Below are positions 14,266-17,110 of a stretch of DNA of 17,110 bases, piece after piece. Location of the stretch: contig QJYE01000438.1 of assembly GCA_003235785.1 (NCBI GenBank), forward strand, positions 1-17,110, in the 5' to 3' direction. The notes under the pieces were generated by a model. It worked only from the letters and a program-made list of their open reading frames with translations. It did no database searches and had not been told where the DNA came from. The stretch's first letter is position 1. Each line of letters opens with the position of its first letter. Both the position numbers and the translations under genes were made by a program. The stretch is from Nitrospirota bacterium (GTDB lineage: Bacteria > Nitrospirota > Nitrospiria > Nitrospirales > UBA8639).

Positions 14266-15437
14266 TGCTCCATGTGTTAGCGCATTATCATGAGTTAGCG
14301 CTCAAAGGACGAAACCGGAAGCACTTTGAATACCGCTTAGTCCACCATCTCCGCCGGGCCTTAAAGCCGCTCACGCATGTTCATGTCGAAGCGCTTCAAG
14401 GGCGCATTCGAGTGAGCTTTGAAGACGAAGCCGCATGGCCTCGACTCGAAGACCAACTCAAGCGGGTCTTTGGCATTGTCAATTTTTCGCTGACCCGGTC
14501 TGTTCCCCTCTCCCATGATCATGCGGATCTTTCCATTCTTAAAGCCGCCATTCAATCGGACCTTCCAGCGTATCCCTATGCCAGCTTCCGTGTCAGTGCG
14601 AAACGTGCCGACAAACGATTTCCCAAAACGTCCATGGAAGTCGAGCAGGAAATCGGAGCGGCCGTGGTGGCTCACACGGGCAAGCCGGTCAACTTGAAGA
14701 ACCCGGATCTCACGATCCGGGTCGAACTTGTCCCGCCAGCGGCCTATTACTCCTGCCATCGGGAAACTGGCGCAGGGGGACTTCCAACGGGAACCGGTGG
14801 AAAAGTCGTTTCACTCATCTCAGGGGGAATCGATTCGCCTGTGGCGACGTATCGGATGTTAAAGCGAGGCTGCAAAGCCGTGTTCGTCCATTTTCATGGA
14901 CGCCCGTATTTATCACGAGTGTCCGAAGAAAAAGTACAAGACATCGTCAAACTCTTAACCAGATATCAACTTCATTCACGGCTTCACCTGGTGCCGTTCG
15001 GGGAAATCCAAAGCCAAATCGTCCTCAATTCTCCCCCACCCGTTCGCGTCGTCTTGTATCGACGTCTCATGCTTCGCATTGCCGCCCAAATCGCGGAGCA
15101 AGAAGAAGCCTGGGGCTTAGTCACCGGAGACAGCCTTGGCCAGGTCGCGTCGCAAACCCCTGAGAATATCGTCGTCATCAATCAAGCCACGACTGTCCCC
15201 ATTCTCCGGCCACTGATCGGGATGGATAAATCGGAAATCATTCAACAAGCTCAAACCATCGGCTCATTTGAAACTTCTATCGAACCCGATCAGGACTGCT
15301 GCACGCTCTTTGTGCCCAAACACCCTCGCACACGCTGCGATCTTCCCAGCATTCTTAAGGTGGAAGAACATTTAGACATTCCCACCCTCATTCAACAAGG
15401 GCTCGCTGGCACGGAACTGATCGAATTCTTACATTAA
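14265..15437 (+). CDS. thiI: tRNA 4-thiouridine synthase ThiI without rhodanese domain
   Basis: ATP-dependent enzyme that thiolates uridine 8 of tRNA, and in some bacteria also supplies sulfur for thiamine thiazole. The 390-residue product has an N-terminal ferredoxin-like domain with HELALKGRNR (9-18), and a THUMP domain (about 60-165). The PP-loop ATP pyrophosphatase domain has SGGIDS (186-191), TGDSLGQVASQT (287-298) and LRPLIGMDK (314-322). Cys345-Cys346 in a DQDCC motif occupy the place of the catalytic cysteine of the AANH domain, followed by PKHPRTRC. There is no C-terminal rhodanese domain, as in the Bacillus-type short form, so sulfur must come from a separate persulfide donor. Translation is coupled to trxB (TAATG). 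The 3' end converges with purK, 24 nt away. Confidence 0.94.
   Translation: MLHVLAHYHELALKGRNRKHFEYRLVHHLRRALKPLTHVHVEALQGRIRVSFEDEAAWPRLEDQLKRVFGIVNFSLTRSVPLSHDHADLSILKAAIQSDLPAYPYASFRVSAKRADKRFPKTSMEVEQEIGAAVVAHTGKPVNLKNPDLTIRVELVPPAAYYSCHRETGAGGLPTGTGGKVVSLISGGIDSPVATYRMLKRGCKAVFVHFHGRPYLSRVSEEKVQDIVKLLTRYQLHSRLHLVPFGEIQSQIVLNSPPPVRVVLYRRLMLRIAAQIAEQEEAWGLVTGDSLGQVASQTPENIVVINQATTVPILRPLIGMDKSEIIQQAQTIGSFETSIEPDQDCCTLFVPKHPRTRCDLPSILKVEEHLDIPTLIQQGLAGTELIEFLH
14701..14722 (+). repeat. Perfect 9-bp stem-loop inside thiI
   Basis: ACCCGGATC (14701-14709) and GATCCGGGT (14714-14722) are perfect reverse complements around the tetraloop TCAC. It is the strongest short inverted repeat I noticed in the window and lies in the coding sequence of the THUMP-domain region. 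There is no T tract after it, so termination is unlikely. It may be a chance result of codon choice (Asn-Pro-Asp-Leu-Thr-Ile-Arg-Val) or an mRNA structure. Confidence 0.5.
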
Positions 15438-15461
15438 ACACATACATCGCTGAGAGCCCTC

Positions 15462-16625
15462 TTAGGAATCAATCTGAACAGACCCTGCCGGTTCCGGCAT
15501 AAGACTGAGGAGAAGATTCTCGGCAATTTGTAAACCGGAAGTTGGATTCTCCGTCAGAAGGAGAAAATGACCCATTTTGCGTCTTGGCCCTGCATGGTCT
15601 TTCCCATAAAGATGCAGCTTAACTTGAGGATTGGCCAGGAGGTGATCCCACCTGGGCGGCCCCTTCTGCCACAGATCCCCGAGCAGATTCATCATCACGA
15701 CCGGATGCATGAGGGAGGAATCACCTAAGGGCAATCCGCAAATGGCACGAAGATGTTGCTCGAATTGTGAGGTCACGCAGGCGCCATACGTGAAATGTCC
15801 GCTGTTATGGGGACGCGGAGCAACTTCATTCACGAGAAGGGTGTCGTCTTCAAGAAGAAACAGTTCCACCGTCATAATTCCACAATAGTCAAATGCCTCT
15901 GCAAGGGAAACGGCCAGCGCCTCTGCACGCAACCTGACATTTTCGGATACCTGAGCTGGCACCCGTGTGGTATGCAAAACATTCTGTCGATGTGCGTTCT
16001 CGGCAAGCGGAAATACTTGGGTCTCTCCGTGCAGACTACGGGCCAACACAACCGACAGTTCCAACTTGAAGGGCACCATCGCTTCCAGGACAGATGGAAC
16101 TTCACCTAATTCTCGCCAGGCCTCAACAAGGTGATCCGGGATAGCCACCCGGATTTGTCCCTTGCCGTCATAGCCTGATTGGCGTGCTTTCAATACAGCC
16201 GGAAATGCAACATGTTGCCCCGCAGATTCCAAACTCGTCACATCCTTGATCGACACAAATGGCGTTTGTGGAAAACGGTGATCTTGAAGAAATTTTCGTT
16301 GAACCAACCGATCCTGAACCAGAGCGAGAACGCAGGATGAGGGACGAGTGGCCTTAACCATCTCAATGTCAGCAAGAAGTTTCCAGGGGACGAGTTCGGT
16401 CTCAACGGTCACCACATCCACTTGCGAGACAAAGTCAAACACGCGTTGGCTGTTCGTGAATGCGGATTGAACAAAAAAATCTGCCACCTGACCGGCCGGA
16501 CAATTTTCAACAGGATTGAGTACACCAATCCGATACCCCATCCGACGCCCTTCCAAGGCCAACATCCGACCAAGTTGCCCTCCGCCCAATACCCCAATGG
16601 TTCCACCAGGAAGAATACGCGTCAT
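15462..16625 (-). CDS. purK: N5-carboxyaminoimidazole ribonucleotide synthase
   Basis: ATP-grasp enzyme of de novo purine synthesis, converting AIR, ATP and bicarbonate to N5-CAIR; 387 residues, within the family range. The N-terminal nucleotide-fold motif is GVLGGGQLGRML (11-22), followed by TVETELV (73-79). The ATP-grasp core has VLKARQSGYDGKGQ (144-157) and the EAMVPFKLELSVVLAR region (181-196). The hallmark metal/ATP motif is NEVAPRPHNSGH (266-277). ATG 16625 is chosen because GGAGG lies 7 nt upstream and it overlaps the purE stop as ATGA; an upstream in-frame start at 16685 would run 20 residues into purE and lacks family similarity. Its product is the substrate of PurE, encoded just upstream. 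Confidence 0.95.
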   Translation of the reverse strand: MTRILPGGTIGVLGGGQLGRMLALEGRRMGYRIGVLNPVENCPAGQVADFFVQSAFTNSQRVFDFVSQVDVVTVETELVPWKLLADIEMVKATRPSSCVLALVQDRLVQRKFLQDHRFPQTPFVSIKDVTSLESAGQHVAFPAVLKARQSGYDGKGQIRVAIPDHLVEAWRELGEVPSVLEAMVPFKLELSVVLARSLHGETQVFPLAENAHRQNVLHTTRVPAQVSENVRLRAEALAVSLAEAFDYCGIMTVELFLLEDDTLLVNEVAPRPHNSGHFTYGACVTSQFEQHLRAICGLPLGDSSLMHPVVMMNLLGDLWQKGPPRWDHLLANPQVKLHLYGKDHAGPRRKMGHFLLLTENPTSGLQIAENLLLSLMPEPAGSVQIDS

Positions 16626-17110
16626 GTGGGTTCCTCCAGCACGTGGCGGTTCTGTTGGGCATAATACACCTTGAGTCGTTGGCAAACCTCACGATTAGAC
16701 AAGGCAAGAATCGCTGCCGCCTGTAAGGCGGCGTTCACCGCGCCATCCTCACCGATGGCGTGAGTCGCGACCGGAATGCCTTTGGGCATCTGGACAATCG
16801 ATAAGAGGGAATCAAAGCCTTGGAGAGCATGTGATCGAACTGGGACGCCAAGGACCGGCAAAAACGTTTTGGCTGCGGCCATTCCCGGCAAATGGGCGGC
16901 TCCGCCCGCGCCTGCAAGCAGCACTTGAATGCCACGTGAGGCCGCCCCTGCCACATACTCAAAGAGAAAATCGGGCGTGCGATGGGCTGACACAATTCGG
17001 CACTCATGGGGAATATCAAGTGCAGAAAGGACCTCACTCGCGTGCCCCATGGTTGTCCAATCACTTCGGCTACCCATGATAATTCCCACGAGGGGGATTT
17101 GCGAATGTAC
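16622..17110 (-). CDS. purE: N5-carboxyaminoimidazole ribonucleotide mutase, 5' end probably cut by window edge
   Basis: Class I PurE, which converts N5-CAIR to CAIR in purine synthesis; usually a homo-octamer. Visible motifs are GIIMGSRSDW at the N-terminus with the catalytic-site SD pair, then SAHRTP, GAGGAAHLPGM, and GVPVRSHALQGFDSLLSIVQMPKGIPVAT with the family's MPxGxPV loop. Only the first residues are uncertain. A GTG at 17089 could start the protein but lacks a ribosome site, and the frame stays open upstream to the edge (codons for V-H-S-Q-I-P-L). A start a few codons beyond 17110 is therefore likely, as PurE proteins usually have 3-8 residues before VGIIMGS. It overlaps purK by 4 nt (ATGA), forming the standard purEK pair. 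Pairing with PurK confirms the two-step bacterial route. Confidence 0.95.
   Translation of the reverse strand, partial: VHSQIPLVGIIMGSRSDWTTMGHASEVLSALDIPHECRIVSAHRTPDFLFEYVAGAASRGIQVLLAGAGGAAHLPGMAAAKTFLPVLGVPVRSHALQGFDSLLSIVQMPKGIPVATHAIGEDGAVNAALQAAAILALSNREVCQRLKVYYAQQNRHVLEEPT

Noticed and set aside
14361..14759. Minus-strand open frame inside thiI
   Set aside because: It is antisense to conserved THUMP-domain coding sequence, with no motif and no start signal.
15438..15461. Bidirectional terminator between thiI and purK
   Set aside because: The 24-bp spacer holds only the short AGAG-CC-CTCT symmetry, with no T tracts on either side.

Overview
The window reads as chromosomal DNA of a diderm (outer-membrane) bacterium: it encodes a secretin, lipoprotein signals, type III (prepilin) signals and a periplasmic aspartic protease. 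Base composition is roughly balanced by eye. The gene set (a secretin with a C-terminal cohesin-like domain, a split PilM/PilN/PilO platform, a LysM lipoprotein) reminds me of Nitrospirota or of Geobacter-like Desulfobacterota. That assignment is from memory, with low confidence. I see no transposase, integrase, tRNA, rRNA or CRISPR array.

Region 1 (163-11106, + strand) is one tightly packed block of about 11 kb. It encodes a compact type II secretion / type IV pilus-like envelope machine, in this order: lipoprotein secretin with TPR and cohesin-like domains; two tandem GspG-type pseudopilins; a coiled-coil LysM lipoprotein; the GspF/PilC platform protein; the GspE/PilB ATPase; PilM-like, PilN-like, PilO-like and PilP/GspC-like proteins; then a secreted retropepsin-like aspartic protease. 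Five junctions are 1-4 nt stop/start overlaps (TAATG, TAGTG, ATGA, TAATG, TGATG). This implies translational coupling and a single operon at least up to the PilP-like gene. No prepilin peptidase, minor pseudopilins (GspH-K) or pilotin are in the window, so the machine must rely on genes elsewhere or be a reduced variant. The likely arrangement is: ATPase and PilM on the cytoplasmic side, PilC/PilN/PilO/PilP across the inner membrane, pseudopilins as the piston, the LysM protein bridging to peptidoglycan, and the secretin in the outer membrane.

Region 2 (11107-12636) holds a 325-bp stretch without a convincing gene but with two short palindromes and a possible promoter. After it comes a minus-strand gene for a secreted right-handed beta-helix protein, with a recognisable promoter of its own, and then a divergent intergenic region.

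Region 3 (12637-15437, + strand) is housekeeping: coaE (CoA biosynthesis), trxB (thioredoxin reductase) and thiI (tRNA 4-thiouridine synthesis). trxB and thiI overlap by one base. Region 4 (15462-17110, - strand) is the purE-purK pair of de novo purine synthesis, overlapping as ATGA. purE probably runs off the right edge by a few codons.
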